A stretch of 64,000 nt of DNA from assembly GCA_902562015.1 (NCBI GenBank), contig CACERX010000001.1, positions 1 through 64,000 of the forward strand. Direction: 5' to 3'. This stretch comes from an uncultured SAR324 cluster bacterium. Lineage in GTDB: Bacteria > SAR324 > NAC60-12. The notes below the pieces were generated by a model. That model was given only the letters and a program-made list of their open reading frames with translations. It had not been told where the DNA came from and ran no database searches. Of the stretch, positions 8,786-18,532 are shown one piece after another (position 1 is the first letter of the stretch; each line of letters opens with the position of its first letter). A program made the position numbers and the translations under genes.

Positions 8786-10858
8786 ATGGAATCAGTTGAA
8801 AAAGAATTTGGAACGGCAACTTTTAAGATAGAAACAGGACGAATGGCTAAACAGGCAAATGGCTCTGTCCTAGTAACTTACGGTGACACGGTTGTACTAG
8901 TAGCTGCAACTGCAGAAAAAGGATCAGGAACTGGTGCGGATTTTTTCCCGCTATCTGTGTTTTATGTAGAAAAAGGTTATGCATCAGGTCGAATTCCAGG
9001 TGGATTTCTAAAACGTGAATCGAGACTTTCAGATCATGAAACATTAATTTCCAGAATTATTGACCGACCTCTTAGACCTTCTTTTGAAGAAAATTATCTT
9101 GCTAACACGATGATTTTGGCAACAGTCCTTAGTCATGATCTAATTCACCCATCTGATGTTGCTGCAATGAACGGGGCATCGGCTGCTTTGGCAATTTCTG
9201 ACATTCCATTTCATGATCCTATCGGAGGTGTAAGAATTGGTCGTGTAGATGAGACCTTTATAATTAACCCTAGTCCAGAAATACTTGAAAATAGTGAAAT
9301 AAATATTTTTATGGCTGCTTCTAAAGACGCAATTCTAATGGTTGAGGGCGAGGCTAATAATATAAGTGAATCTGTAATGTTAGATGCGCTATGGTATGGT
9401 CATGAACAAATCAAACCAATTATTGCCATGCAAGAAGAATTGAGGCAAAGTGTTGGAAAGAAAAAACGTAAAGTAGAAACACCCGAGACAGATATTGAAC
9501 TAAGAAAAAAAATTGAGGCAGTTACACCTGAAAAGTTACGAAATACATTGAGCATAAAAGATAAGCAAGAGCGCTATGAAAGTTTGGATAAATTACATGA
9601 TGAAATAAGCATAGAAATTCTTGGAGATGAACCTGATAGTGATACTATTAAAGAGTTTAGTCAAATTTTTTCAGATATTAAAAAAGTAGAAATGCGCTCA
9701 CGATTGATGAATGAAAATATTCGCATTGATGGACGTAAACCTGAAGATATAAGACCTATAACATGTGAAACAAAAGTTTTACCAAGGACTCATGGTTCTG
9801 CGTTATTCACTCGAGGAGAGACACAAGCACTTGCTACTACAACATTAGGAGCACGTGAAGATGAAAAAATGATTGATAGCCTTGATGGTATTTCATTTAA
9901 AAGATTCATGCTTCATTACAATTTCCCCAGTTTCTGTGTTGGCGAAACAAGCCCCCCTCGAGGACCAGGCAGAAGAGAAATAGGTCACGGTACACTTGCT
10001 GAAAGGGGATTGAGTACTTTAATACCTGGGAAAACAGAATTTCCTTATACAATCAGACTAGTTTCAGAAATACTGGAATCAAACGGATCATCTTCAATGG
10101 CAACTGTTTGCGCAGGATCATTGGCATTAATGGATGCAGGAGTACCAGTCAAAGCAGCTACTGCTGGAATTGCCATGGGCCTGATCAGTGACGGTAAAAA
10201 ACATGTAATTCTTTCAGACATTCTTGGTGATGAGGATCATCTTGGAGATATGGATTTTAAAGTTGTTGGCACTGAAAGTGGCATTACTGCTTTGCAGATG
10301 GACATTAAGATCAAGGGACTTAGTCGTGAAGTTGTAGAAAAATCCTTGATGCAAGCACGTGAAGGAAGGTTGCATATTTTGAGTGAAATGGGGAAAGCAT
10401 TAAAAGAACCCCGCCAAGGATTATCATCTTATGCTCCTCGTTTTATTACTCATAAAATTGCACAGGATAAAATAGGAACTGTAATCGGCCCCGGGGGAAA
10501 AATGATAAAGAGCATAGTTGATCAAACCGGTGTAAAAATAAATATTGATGATGACGGAATTGTATCTATAATGTCCCGAAACCATGAAGCTGTCGATGAT
10601 GCTTTGGAAATCGTCAAAAACCTGACGCGAACAATTGAAATTGGAGAAACCTATACTGGACCAGTAAAAAAAGTGATGGACTTTGGAGCATTTGTGGAAG
10701 TTTTTCCAGGCACAGAAGGACTTGTACACATCTCAAATCTGGCTGAAGGTAGGGTTGAAAAAGTAACTGATGTTTGTAAAGAAGGCGATATTGTCACAGT
10801 TAAAGCAACTGGTGTAGACAGAAGAGGGAAAATACAGCTCAGTATCAAAGACGTGTAA
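8786..10858 (+). CDS. pnp: Polyribonucleotide nucleotidyltransferase (PNPase)
   Basis: This 690-residue phosphorolytic 3'-5' exoribonuclease degrades mRNA. It has a first RNase PH domain (about 1-135, GDTVVLVAATA, IDRPLRPSF), the all-helical linker, a second catalytic RNase PH domain (about 310-540, GRKPEDIRPI, RGETQALATTTLG, FPYTIRLVSEILESNGSS), a KH domain (about 560-615, IGPGGKMIKSI) and a C-terminal S1 domain (about 620-690, GPVKKVMDFGAFVEV). There is a clear AGGAG ribosome binding site 5 bp before the ATG, unlike most neighbours. The length is about 20 residues short of E. coli PNPase because the tail after S1 is missing. Confidence 0.97.
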   Translation: MESVEKEFGTATFKIETGRMAKQANGSVLVTYGDTVVLVAATAEKGSGTGADFFPLSVFYVEKGYASGRIPGGFLKRESRLSDHETLISRIIDRPLRPSFEENYLANTMILATVLSHDLIHPSDVAAMNGASAALAISDIPFHDPIGGVRIGRVDETFIINPSPEILENSEINIFMAASKDAILMVEGEANNISESVMLDALWYGHEQIKPIIAMQEELRQSVGKKKRKVETPETDIELRKKIEAVTPEKLRNTLSIKDKQERYESLDKLHDEISIEILGDEPDSDTIKEFSQIFSDIKKVEMRSRLMNENIRIDGRKPEDIRPITCETKVLPRTHGSALFTRGETQALATTTLGAREDEKMIDSLDGISFKRFMLHYNFPSFCVGETSPPRGPGRREIGHGTLAERGLSTLIPGKTEFPYTIRLVSEILESNGSSSMATVCAGSLALMDAGVPVKAATAGIAMGLISDGKKHVILSDILGDEDHLGDMDFKVVGTESGITALQMDIKIKGLSREVVEKSLMQAREGRLHILSEMGKALKEPRQGLSSYAPRFITHKIAQDKIGTVIGPGGKMIKSIVDQTGVKINIDDDGIVSIMSRNHEAVDDALEIVKNLTRTIEIGETYTGPVKKVMDFGAFVEVFPGTEGLVHISNLAEGRVEKVTDVCKEGDIVTVKATGVDRRGKIQLSIKDV

Positions 10859-10868
10859 ATTAATTTAA

Positions 10869-10898
10869 TTAAGCAAATTTAATACATACATTGCTTAA
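10869..10898. repeat. Perfect 8-bp inverted repeat just after pnp
   Basis: TTAAGCAA and TTGCTTAA are separated by 14 bases, starting 11 bp after the pnp stop. No T-run follows, so it is not a standard intrinsic terminator. It may be an mRNA 3'-end hairpin or chance. Confidence 0.35.
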
Positions 10899-11110
10899 AA
10901 ATTAACTTCCTGCAGACACTTGCTACTGTAGAACGTCTGCTGGTAATCCCACCTAATCATAGCTATCAATAAAAGTTTTACAACAACCATATTTCCCAGG
11001 TTAAGTCTGTTGTATGGTTTCAGCCACAATATAGTTTGAGTTTGGCATAATCACAGGATATGTTGAGATGATTTGTCTCCTAAACCACCCACCTGTTTAA
11101 ATTTTGCTAC

Positions 11111-12031
11111 ATGCATATTGTAATTACTGACTCAGGTTTGGGTGGATTATCAGTGTGTGCACAACTGATTCACCTCCTCAAGAATTTTTCAGTTCTTGAA
11201 AATTCTGATATACGCAAATCTGATATAAAAGTTACATACGTAAATGCTGTTCCGTCAAATGATAAAGGCTATAATAAAATGTCAGGAAAAAAAGAACAGA
11301 TTGAAACGTTTGAAAAAATCATTAGCAATACTGTACGTTTGATTTCACCTGATATTATTTTTGTTGCATGCGGTACACTCTCAGTATTGTTGAACCAGTT
11401 TTCACCCCCGTCGGACCAATCAGTTAAAATAGAGGGTATAGTTAGTATTGGGATTCAGTTGCTTTTAAATAGTCTTAAAGGTAATCCTAAAGCCAAGGTT
11501 ATAATCTTGGGTACTCCTACAACAATAAATAATAAAACGTTCCAAAGAGGGCTTCTTAGCAATGGAATTCCTGAAAACCAGATCTTTACTCAATCATGTC
11601 CGAATCTAGCAAATGAAATTTCTAACGATCAAAAAGGTTCAAAAGTAAAAAAAATAATTCAGTACTGGGTAAAAAACTCTTTGCAGCAATTGCAAGGAAA
11701 TACTGCAGACCATTTAATATTATTCCTTGGTTGCACTCATTACAGTTACCATGAAAAAATGTTTAAAATGGCATATATAAATGAAGGATTTAGCAAAATT
11801 ACTATGCTAAACCCTAATTATGCAGCCGCTGAAAAACTAAAAAATTATGTTTTAAATCATCAAAATGTAAATTCAGAACAAAAAAAAAGATTTTTAATTA
11901 ATTTTTTAAGTCCATATGAAATTCCAGAACAGGAAATAATTACACTCAATAAACTTCTTTCTCCAATTTCAGCAGAAACAAGCTTAGCATTAAAAAACGC
12001 CAAAATTGTTCCGGAACTTGTTAATGATTGA
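11111..12031 (+). CDS. Glutamate racemase-like protein (Asp/Glu racemase superfamily)
   Basis: A 306-residue member of the cofactor-independent Asp/Glu racemase superfamily, most like MurI, which makes D-glutamate for peptidoglycan. The N-terminal DSGLGGLSV (7-15) matches MurI DSGxGGLSV. The two catalytic cysteines are visible: Cys87 in VACGTLS and Cys208 in LGCTHYSY. The first motif reads ACGT where typical MurI has ACNT, and the spacing includes extra residues, so substrate specificity could differ. The last roughly 60 residues are not recognisable. It is followed at 3 bp by the phosphomannose-isomerase-like gene, so the two probably share a transcript. It may be the cell's MurI or a paralogue. 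Confidence 0.65.
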   Translation: MHIVITDSGLGGLSVCAQLIHLLKNFSVLENSDIRKSDIKVTYVNAVPSNDKGYNKMSGKKEQIETFEKIISNTVRLISPDIIFVACGTLSVLLNQFSPPSDQSVKIEGIVSIGIQLLLNSLKGNPKAKVIILGTPTTINNKTFQRGLLSNGIPENQIFTQSCPNLANEISNDQKGSKVKKIIQYWVKNSLQQLQGNTADHLILFLGCTHYSYHEKMFKMAYINEGFSKITMLNPNYAAAEKLKNYVLNHQNVNSEQKKRFLINFLSPYEIPEQEIITLNKLLSPISAETSLALKNAKIVPELVND

Positions 12032-12034
12032 TCA

Positions 12035-13507
12035 ATGACTGAAAAATTTTTGTCTGAAAATAATTTAATTTCATATGTGAAATCATCTTATATGCTGGAC
12101 TTTCTATCTTCAGCACAAGTCTGGTTTATTCATATCAACTTGGCAAGTTTTCACGGAAATTTAATTCCTGACAATAGCTACATTGTTGATCAGTTAATCT
12201 CTCTTTATAACTTAGAAGAATTTCAGTACTGCTTAATTCTTGTTGAAAGAAAGCAAACTGAAGATTGGAATGAAAATAAAGGGCCTGTCACATTTCAAGC
12301 CTTAGTTGAAGTTGAACTCCAAGAAAGAACAATTAATAATCAAAGCAATAATTTTATAAAAAGAGGGTGTGTTTGGAAAAATATAATTGATACAGAAAGT
12401 ATTTTAGAAATTTTAAGGGATAATCCAAAATCATTGCTAGAGTCTGTTGCAGAAAATAGGAAAGCCATAATTGTTGACTCTAGAGAACCTTTGCAACTTA
12501 AAGTACTTAAAATCCCCAAACCATGGGGTTTTGAAGGTTGGTATACGGGAATTGAAAAACGTGGTGTTGTAAATGTTATAGATAAATATGGCGAAACTGA
12601 ACTACCCTACGCCCTCAATCTATTTAAAAAACAGATGCTTGCTGATGATTTAGAGTCTTTGATTCTGCTCAAAACTCTTAATCCCGTTGCAGAAAAGACT
12701 ATTGGAGATTTATATTATGAGTTGCATGAAAAAAAATGGGAAGTGTATATAGTTACTGAAATAGATAAAACTGCTTGGCCATCAGGAAAAGGAATTATTA
12801 AAGCGGGACTTCATCCGAAAAAAATTGAAGAATACAAAATAAAATATGGAAATAATTGGGAAGAAACACTTCGCGGGGAATTTAAATCAGCAGTTTCTGA
12901 ATATGAAAAAATTCGTCTACAGATAGATGGTTCTCAAGATAATATACCAAACGAAATTCTGGAAAAGGAACAAATTTTAAGAGACAAAGCATCTGGCTTT
13001 GTAGGCGATTTACCAGTGATAGTTGGTGATATTATAAGCTTTCCTGTGTTTCAAATACATTCTTTACGTCATGGGATTAAAGTGGTTGAGTTTCAAACTC
13101 CTCATTACGAACGTCTCATCCTGATGTTTACTCAAAAAGTTCTTACTCAAAATCATTGGGACACTGAAAATGCAATCAATAAAATGGAAACAGAAGTTTA
13201 TCATCCTCCAAAACTAGAATGTATTCATGATTCAAAGTACTTGATTGTTGAGCGTTTTACTGACTTCCCACAATTTAATTTTGACCGAATTCGCTTAGAG
13301 CCAAAAAATACTTTCGAGATTCAAATGGACGGCAGATATCAACTTTTAATTATCATCAGTGGAATTGCTGCAGTGGTTTCAAATACAGGTAATACTATAA
13401 AATTAAAGAAGGAAGAATCTCTGTTTTTACCAGTTTCAATGGGATGTTATCAAATTGAAAATATTGGTGATAATCATCTGATTTGCCTTAATGCATCACC
13501 AAAATAG
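12035..13507 (+). CDS. Phosphomannose isomerase-like cupin protein
   Basis: A 490-residue protein with a mannose-6-phosphate isomerase-like core. The clearest segments are IPKPWGFEGWYTGIEKRG (160-177; KPWG is a common opening of type I PMI-like cupins), FQIHSLRHGIKVVEFQTPHYER, and a C-terminal cupin strand set (QLLIIISGIAAVV...SLFLPVSMGCYQIE). The N-terminal roughly 150 residues are a different, unrecognised domain. A metal site could be formed by His/Glu residues in the HSLRHG and VEFQTPHYER regions. Biochemical substrate unknown; a sugar-phosphate isomerase or a regulatory cupin are both possible. It lies 3 bp from both neighbours (racemase-like gene and priA), so it is probably co-transcribed with them. 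Confidence 0.55.
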   Translation: MTEKFLSENNLISYVKSSYMLDFLSSAQVWFIHINLASFHGNLIPDNSYIVDQLISLYNLEEFQYCLILVERKQTEDWNENKGPVTFQALVEVELQERTINNQSNNFIKRGCVWKNIIDTESILEILRDNPKSLLESVAENRKAIIVDSREPLQLKVLKIPKPWGFEGWYTGIEKRGVVNVIDKYGETELPYALNLFKKQMLADDLESLILLKTLNPVAEKTIGDLYYELHEKKWEVYIVTEIDKTAWPSGKGIIKAGLHPKKIEEYKIKYGNNWEETLRGEFKSAVSEYEKIRLQIDGSQDNIPNEILEKEQILRDKASGFVGDLPVIVGDIISFPVFQIHSLRHGIKVVEFQTPHYERLILMFTQKVLTQNHWDTENAINKMETEVYHPPKLECIHDSKYLIVERFTDFPQFNFDRIRLEPKNTFEIQMDGRYQLLIIISGIAAVVSNTGNTIKLKKEESLFLPVSMGCYQIENIGDNHLICLNASPK

Positions 13508-13510
13508 CAG

Positions 13511-15967
13511 ATGATTGTTGAAGTCGCCATAAATGTCCCAATTCGAAAATGTTTTGACTACTGCTGGCCGAAAGATCTTGAACAGGTCCCTAAACCAGGA
13601 TTACAGGTTCTAGTACCTTTTGGCAAACAGAAAAAAGGTGGTGTAATCGTTGTTGTAAACAAAATATCCAAATTATCAGAATTAAAATTTGTTGAATCAA
13701 TCGTCGAAAATAAACCGACATTTTCTGAAGAAATACTTAATCTTACCAAATGGACTTCTGAATATTATTTTTGTGCTTGGGGAGAAGTACTTAATGCTGC
13801 TATACCAGGAGGACTATCTTTGAATTTGAAAACCTCATTTTGCCCTCAAATTTTCCCACTGCCCGGTTTAGAAAATCTAAGCGAAAGTCTGTCACAACTT
13901 GTAGGCGCTCAAAATTTTTGGACAGAAAATGAATGGCTAAAATGTAAACCTGATGAAAAAGATCAAAAGATTATTAATCAATGGCTTAATAATAAGGATG
14001 TATTGAAAAAACAGGTTTTTGCAGGAAAAAAAACAAAACCAAAAATGGAAAAATGGGTAAGAATACTTAATACAGAAAATACGAAAATACCAATTTCAAA
14101 TAGAATAACTAAACGGAAACAGATACTTGAAATATTACAAAATAATTCAGACATTAGCTGGAGCGAAATAATATGCAGAGTCAAATCTCCTGCACTAACA
14201 CTTAATAAACTCAAGGAAGAAGGCCTTATTGAAATATACGAAAAACGTGTTTATCGTCGTTTTTTAGATGGGAAACCGCCAGAGATTGAACCATTTCTGA
14301 ATTTGAATCCCCAACAGAATTTGGTATTTAACGAAGTATCTAATTCAATAAAAGACGGATCTTATCGCACTTTTTTACTAGAGGGTGTAACAGGAAGCGG
14401 GAAGACAGAAATATATCTCCATGCCGCAAAAACAGCACGCACGATAGGTAAATCATGCCTTGTGCTGGTGCCTGAAATATCACTTACACCACTACTAGTT
14501 AATCGATTCCGCTCTCGTTTCGGAGATCAAGTAGCAGTACTTCATAGTGGAATGGATGATGGTGAACGTTTTGATGAATGGTCAAGAATTAATCAGGGAT
14601 TGGCATCAATTGTTATTGGAGCAAGAAGTGCGGTCTTTGCACCTATAGATAATTTAGGCCTGATTGTAGTAGATGAAGAACATGATTCTTCATACAAACA
14701 GAGTGAGAGTCCCCGATATCACGGACGTGATGTGGCTATTTATCGTGGATTTATTTCAGATGCTACTGTTTTACTTGGTTCTGCGACTCCTTCACTTGAA
14801 TCATCAAATAATGTAAAAATTGGTAAATTTAAAATTTTAAATTTACCTTCACGCATACATAAAAGCCTATTACCCGAAGTAAGACTCTTGGATATGAAAA
14901 CAGTTCCTGGACAAAAAGGGAGCCCCTATTTTTCAAGTGAACTTGTAGAAGCACTGCGTCTGCGACTTAGAAAAAAAGAACAAAGCATATTATTTTTAAA
15001 TCGCAGAGGCTTTGCACCATTGGTACGTTGTCCTAAATGCGAGTCTACATTCACATGTCCAAACTGCAGTCTAAGTCTTGTTTATCACCAAAACGAAAAT
15101 CAGATGCGATGTCATCAATGTGATTTAACTAAACCAATAAACGATAATTGTATTGAATGCGAAAGTAAACAGGAGCCTCTAATCATTGGTACAGGAACAG
15201 AGCAAGTTGAAAAGAATCTAAAAATATTTTTTCCTGATGCACGAATTTTAAGAATGGACCGTGACACTTTGCACGGGAAGCATGCTCTGTCTAGAATGCA
15301 TAATCAAATTAGCAAACACGAAGTAGATATTGTGATTGGCACGCAACTGGTTACTAAAGGTCATGACTTTCCTGAAGTCACACTAGTTGGAGTAATTTTA
15401 TCTGATTTGTCATTGAACATTCCGGATTTCAGGTCCAGTGAAAGAACTTTTCAATTATTAACTCAAGTGGCCGGACGTGCTGGACGTGGTAACAAACCCG
15501 GTGAAGTACTGATTCAAACACATAATCCCCATCATCACAGCTTAATCTGTGCTAAAGGACACGATTCTTTACAATTTCGTAAAATTGAGCTGGAACATAG
15601 GAGTAATCTTAGAATGCCACCTAATTATTCCCTTACCTTGATTTTATGCAGCAGTCCACTTGAAGAACGTGCCGAAAACTTAGCTAGGGAATTAGATAAA
15701 AAAATCAGAATGATTTTATCAGATAGTAAATTAACAGCCTGCAATAATCGAAATAACTTTAATCACTCAGATCATACTGCCACAATCATCGGACCTTTTG
15801 AAGCACCAATAAAAAAATTGAGAAACAGGTTCCGATGGCAACTGCTGCTAAAAGCAGACAACATTAGACCACTTCTGAATTTGCTACATTTGATATTTGA
15901 AAATCCTCCCACGACTAAACGTAATGAATTGATCCAGATTGATGTTGACCCACATAATCTGATGTAA
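13511..15967 (+). CDS. priA: Primosomal replication restart helicase PriA
   Basis: This 818-residue 3'-5' helicase reloads the replisome at stalled forks. Domains: N-terminal 3'-DNA-binding domain (about 1-100, VEVAINVPIRKCFDYCWP), winged-helix region, a helicase core with Walker A GVTGSGKT (292-299) and the DEEH box (388-391). Zinc-binding cysteines are interleaved around residues 507-555 (CPKCESTFTCPNC, CHQCD, NCIEC), and the C-terminal helicase lobe has GRAGRG. All expected motifs are intact. It is somewhat longer than E. coli PriA (732) owing to inserts around residues 110-230. Confidence 0.95.
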   Translation: MIVEVAINVPIRKCFDYCWPKDLEQVPKPGLQVLVPFGKQKKGGVIVVVNKISKLSELKFVESIVENKPTFSEEILNLTKWTSEYYFCAWGEVLNAAIPGGLSLNLKTSFCPQIFPLPGLENLSESLSQLVGAQNFWTENEWLKCKPDEKDQKIINQWLNNKDVLKKQVFAGKKTKPKMEKWVRILNTENTKIPISNRITKRKQILEILQNNSDISWSEIICRVKSPALTLNKLKEEGLIEIYEKRVYRRFLDGKPPEIEPFLNLNPQQNLVFNEVSNSIKDGSYRTFLLEGVTGSGKTEIYLHAAKTARTIGKSCLVLVPEISLTPLLVNRFRSRFGDQVAVLHSGMDDGERFDEWSRINQGLASIVIGARSAVFAPIDNLGLIVVDEEHDSSYKQSESPRYHGRDVAIYRGFISDATVLLGSATPSLESSNNVKIGKFKILNLPSRIHKSLLPEVRLLDMKTVPGQKGSPYFSSELVEALRLRLRKKEQSILFLNRRGFAPLVRCPKCESTFTCPNCSLSLVYHQNENQMRCHQCDLTKPINDNCIECESKQEPLIIGTGTEQVEKNLKIFFPDARILRMDRDTLHGKHALSRMHNQISKHEVDIVIGTQLVTKGHDFPEVTLVGVILSDLSLNIPDFRSSERTFQLLTQVAGRAGRGNKPGEVLIQTHNPHHHSLICAKGHDSLQFRKIELEHRSNLRMPPNYSLTLILCSSPLEERAENLARELDKKIRMILSDSKLTACNNRNNFNHSDHTATIIGPFEAPIKKLRNRFRWQLLLKADNIRPLLNLLHLIFENPPTTKRNELIQIDVDPHNLM

Positions 15968-16082
15968 AAAACTAAAACTTCAATTGTTCTTGTTAAAATT
16001 AAATTAACGCTTCACAGTGATTTGTCCAAATATGCTTAATATAGTGATTTAAAAAATTTAAACCTTTTTCATAAAATATTTA

Positions 16083-16718
16083 GTGAATTTAACACAATGG
16101 GGTCAGTTGGTTCTAATTTGCATCATGGGTGCGATGTCACCGGGTCCCAGTCTGGCAGTAATTTTACGAAATACTATTTCAGGAGGTAGGACACAAGGAG
16201 TAATGTCTGGAATCGGGCATGGTTTAGGTATAACTTTTTACGCTGTATTCGCTGTCGCTGGACTTTTAGTAATAATTAATACAATTCCTCATTTCTATAA
16301 TTTTGCTCAATTAGCTGGCTCTTTTTTTTTAATCTGGCTTGGAGGAAAAATGATTATTTCTTTTTTTAAAAAGGATTATGCTCCAAACAAAAAAATGCAA
16401 TCAAAAAATTCGGCTCATCAAGGCTTTTTAGAAGGCTTCATGATTGCTATTCTAAATCCTAAAATTGCTGCATGGCTACTTGCTTTATTTAGTCAATTTG
16501 TTCAACCTGATGCACTACTTGCCGAACAGTTTGTAATAGTTTCTACTGTTGGATTTATAGATGCTTCATGGTATTGTCTTGTCGCATTTCTTGCTTCATC
16601 AAACAAACTTATAAAAGGATTACAACATAATTATTCACGTATTGAACTTGGTATGGGTATCTTGCTAATCATATTGGCTGCAGGAATGATATGGAGAGCA
16701 ATTCCCCAAATTATTTAG
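16083..16718 (+). CDS. LysE/RhtB family amino-acid exporter
   Basis: A 211-residue integral membrane protein with about six hydrophobic segments. The N-terminus carries the RhtB signature MSPGPSLAVILRNTISGGRTQGVMSG in two adjoining blocks (about 18-43), and NPKIAAWLLALF (about 125-136) is the second family motif. Such proteins export amino acids or homoserine lactone-type compounds across the inner membrane; the substrate cannot be told. The GTG start gives the standard N-terminus. A GNAT gene follows 12 bp downstream and probably shares the transcript. Confidence 0.85.
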   Translation: MNLTQWGQLVLICIMGAMSPGPSLAVILRNTISGGRTQGVMSGIGHGLGITFYAVFAVAGLLVIINTIPHFYNFAQLAGSFFLIWLGGKMIISFFKKDYAPNKKMQSKNSAHQGFLEGFMIAILNPKIAAWLLALFSQFVQPDALLAEQFVIVSTVGFIDASWYCLVAFLASSNKLIKGLQHNYSRIELGMGILLIILAAGMIWRAIPQII

Positions 16719-16730
16719 ATAAATTTTATT

Positions 16731-17216
16731 ATGGTGAATATCAGGGAAGCCTTAAAAGAAGATTTTGACAAAATTTGGGAAATATTTCACCAAATAGTTT
16801 CCGCTGGAGAAACCTTCGCAATTCACAGAAATACCAGCAAAAAAGAAGCTCACCAAATTTGGATAGAACAGCCTCAAAAAACATATATCTGCGAAAAAAA
16901 TAAAATAATTTTAGGGACTTATTACTTGAAAAAAAATCATGGGGGAGGGGGGAGTCATGTTTGTAATTGTGGTTATATGGTTGATATGAAAGCTCAGGGC
17001 AAGGGACTGGGAACCATGATGTGCCAGCATTCTCAAAAAATTGCTAAAGAACTAGGCTATAAAGCTATGCAGTTTAACCTTGTATTAGTAAGTAATAAAC
17101 AGGCTATCAGCATATGGTCTAAGCTGGGCTTTGATACGGTTGGGAAAATACCTAAAGCATTTGATCATCCTAATATTGGCTATGTAGACGCTCTGGTCAT
17201 GCACAAATTGCTTTAA
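16731..17216 (+). CDS. GNAT family N-acetyltransferase
   Basis: A 161-residue acetyltransferase with the GNAT fold. The acetyl-CoA-binding motif A is visible as YMVDMKAQGKGLGTMMCQH (about 83-101, with QGKGLG as the pyrophosphate loop), followed by the helix/strand region AMQFNLVLVSNKQAISIWSKLGF. The acceptor substrate is unknown. A Gly-rich GGGGS stretch (about 70-75) precedes the CoA site. It is next to the exporter gene, so a joint role in detoxifying or exporting an amine or amino acid is possible but unproven. Confidence 0.8.
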   Translation: MVNIREALKEDFDKIWEIFHQIVSAGETFAIHRNTSKKEAHQIWIEQPQKTYICEKNKIILGTYYLKKNHGGGGSHVCNCGYMVDMKAQGKGLGTMMCQHSQKIAKELGYKAMQFNLVLVSNKQAISIWSKLGFDTVGKIPKAFDHPNIGYVDALVMHKLL

Positions 17217-17292
17217 TTGTTAATTGTTATTTATAATTTGCAAAATATATTTTCTTTGAAATTACCCTAAAGATAATTATTTTACGAATTAC

Positions 17293-18123
17293 TCAATGCA
17301 CATAACGAAAAACATGCTCAACTTCTAAAGGCTGAAAATCTTTTTCACAATCAGCAATGAATTTAAGTTCCTTAGCATTCCAATCTCGATTATCCCACTC
17401 AATCTCAAATGTTTTTCTAAAACTTTCAGTAAGAATGCGGATTAATTTATTTTTAGAATATTTTGGATATATACCAACAGATTGGAGTGAGTGTATCCTA
17501 CGACGCAAGATCTTTTCTCGTGCATGTGGGAAAATTCTTAGAATTAATGGAATAGAATCTTTGAGCAAAATAGATCCATGCTGCAAAAAAAATCTCTTTG
17601 GACTAGAATTTTTTTCTCGAACAATTTTAACACGTTGAGCATTGCCAATAATTTTCCTGCCTTCAATTAAAATTTCGTATGAAGATGGATCAGAAAAACA
17701 AATATGAGTTTCTGTTTTTTTATTTTGAATTGATTTCTTGAGTAATACTGGGTTAAGTCCCAACTTCTGAAAAAATTTTTTAAATCCTGTGGCTAAAAAT
17801 TGGTAATTATCAATTATTCCTCCAGGGAACTGACTGTCCTGAACTCCTGCAACAAATGAATAAGTAAGATCAAATCCATGCAATACAGATTTCCCACCAG
17901 TCATTCTCCTTACAACAGGTACTGAAAGATTTTGACACTCTTGCAAATCAAGCAAGGAATCTAATTTTTCATTTTTGCCGAGAGATAATGTCGGGCATTC
18001 CCAATCATATAGCCTAAAAACAGGTTCTGCATATTCACGACATTTATCCAATAACACCTGATCAGCAGCCATGTTAAAACTTCCTGACCGTGGAGTGTCA
18101 ATAATCAGACGCCAATTATCCAT
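17293..18123 (-). CDS. Lipoate-protein ligase A / octanoyltransferase LipM-like protein
   Basis: A 276-residue biotin/lipoate protein ligase-fold enzyme. Visible: FNMAADQVLL (16-25), the loop VVRRMTGGKSVLHGFDLTYS (70-89), and CFSDPSSYEILIEGRKIIGNAQ in two adjoining blocks (142-163). Lys157 sits in the position that binds the lipoyl/octanoyl carbonyl. Cys142 sits where LipM-type octanoyltransferases carry their catalytic cysteine, which favours octanoyl transfer from ACP over ATP-dependent lipoate ligation. Modified lipoyl proteins would include glycine cleavage H protein and 2-oxoacid dehydrogenases. It is the last gene of the minus-strand dnaX-ybaB group, 16 bp after ybaB. Confidence 0.75.
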   Translation of the reverse strand: MDNWRLIIDTPRSGSFNMAADQVLLDKCREYAEPVFRLYDWECPTLSLGKNEKLDSLLDLQECQNLSVPVVRRMTGGKSVLHGFDLTYSFVAGVQDSQFPGGIIDNYQFLATGFKKFFQKLGLNPVLLKKSIQNKKTETHICFSDPSSYEILIEGRKIIGNAQRVKIVREKNSSPKRFFLQHGSILLKDSIPLILRIFPHAREKILRRRIHSLQSVGIYPKYSKNKLIRILTESFRKTFEIEWDNRDWNAKELKFIADCEKDFQPLEVEHVFRYVH

Positions 18124-18139
18124 TTCTATTATAAAAGTA

Positions 18140-18475
18140 CTATGACTTAGGATTCAGTAAACTTGATAAATCTATACCTCCAGTCATTTTACCTATTTGC
18201 TGACCAAGTGAGTTCTGCATGTTTTCCTGGCTTTTCCTAAGCCCTTCATTAACTGCAGAAAGAATTAGATCCTGAAGAGTTTCAATATCTTTCGGGTCAA
18301 CAATCTCCGGATCAATTTCGATACTTTTTGCTTCCTGCTTCCCATTGAAAGTCATCTTCACCATTTCTCCACCAACTGAAACGGTAAAAGTCTGTTTACC
18401 TAATTCTTCCTGTTCTTGTTTCATGTTTTCAGAAAGTTCCTGGGCCTTTTTCATAATGTCATTCATATCAATCAT
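18140..18475 (-). CDS. ybaB: YbaB/EbfC family nucleoid-associated protein
   Basis: A 111-residue small DNA-binding protein. The family pattern is clear: N-terminal MNDIMKKAQELSENMKQEQEEL coiled helix, then GGEMVKMTFNGKQEAKSIEIDPEIV, and a C-terminal helix with LILSAVNEGLRKSQE. The gene follows dnaX as in many bacteria. A GGGAG ribosome binding site precedes its ATG. Confidence 0.92.
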   Translation of the reverse strand: MIDMNDIMKKAQELSENMKQEQEELGKQTFTVSVGGEMVKMTFNGKQEAKSIEIDPEIVDPKDIETLQDLILSAVNEGLRKSQENMQNSLGQQIGKMTGGIDLSSLLNPKS

Positions 18476-18532
18476 TTCGGACTCCCTTTATAAAATCATG
18501 TATTGTGAACAAGTATAAGATATTGACTCTTT

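Noticed and set aside
8521..8799. Open frame of 92 codons between rpsO and pnp
   Set aside because: Phe/Leu/Asn/Lys-rich translation of A+T-rich spacer, no family pattern, and it overlaps the well-placed pnp start with its own ribosome binding site.
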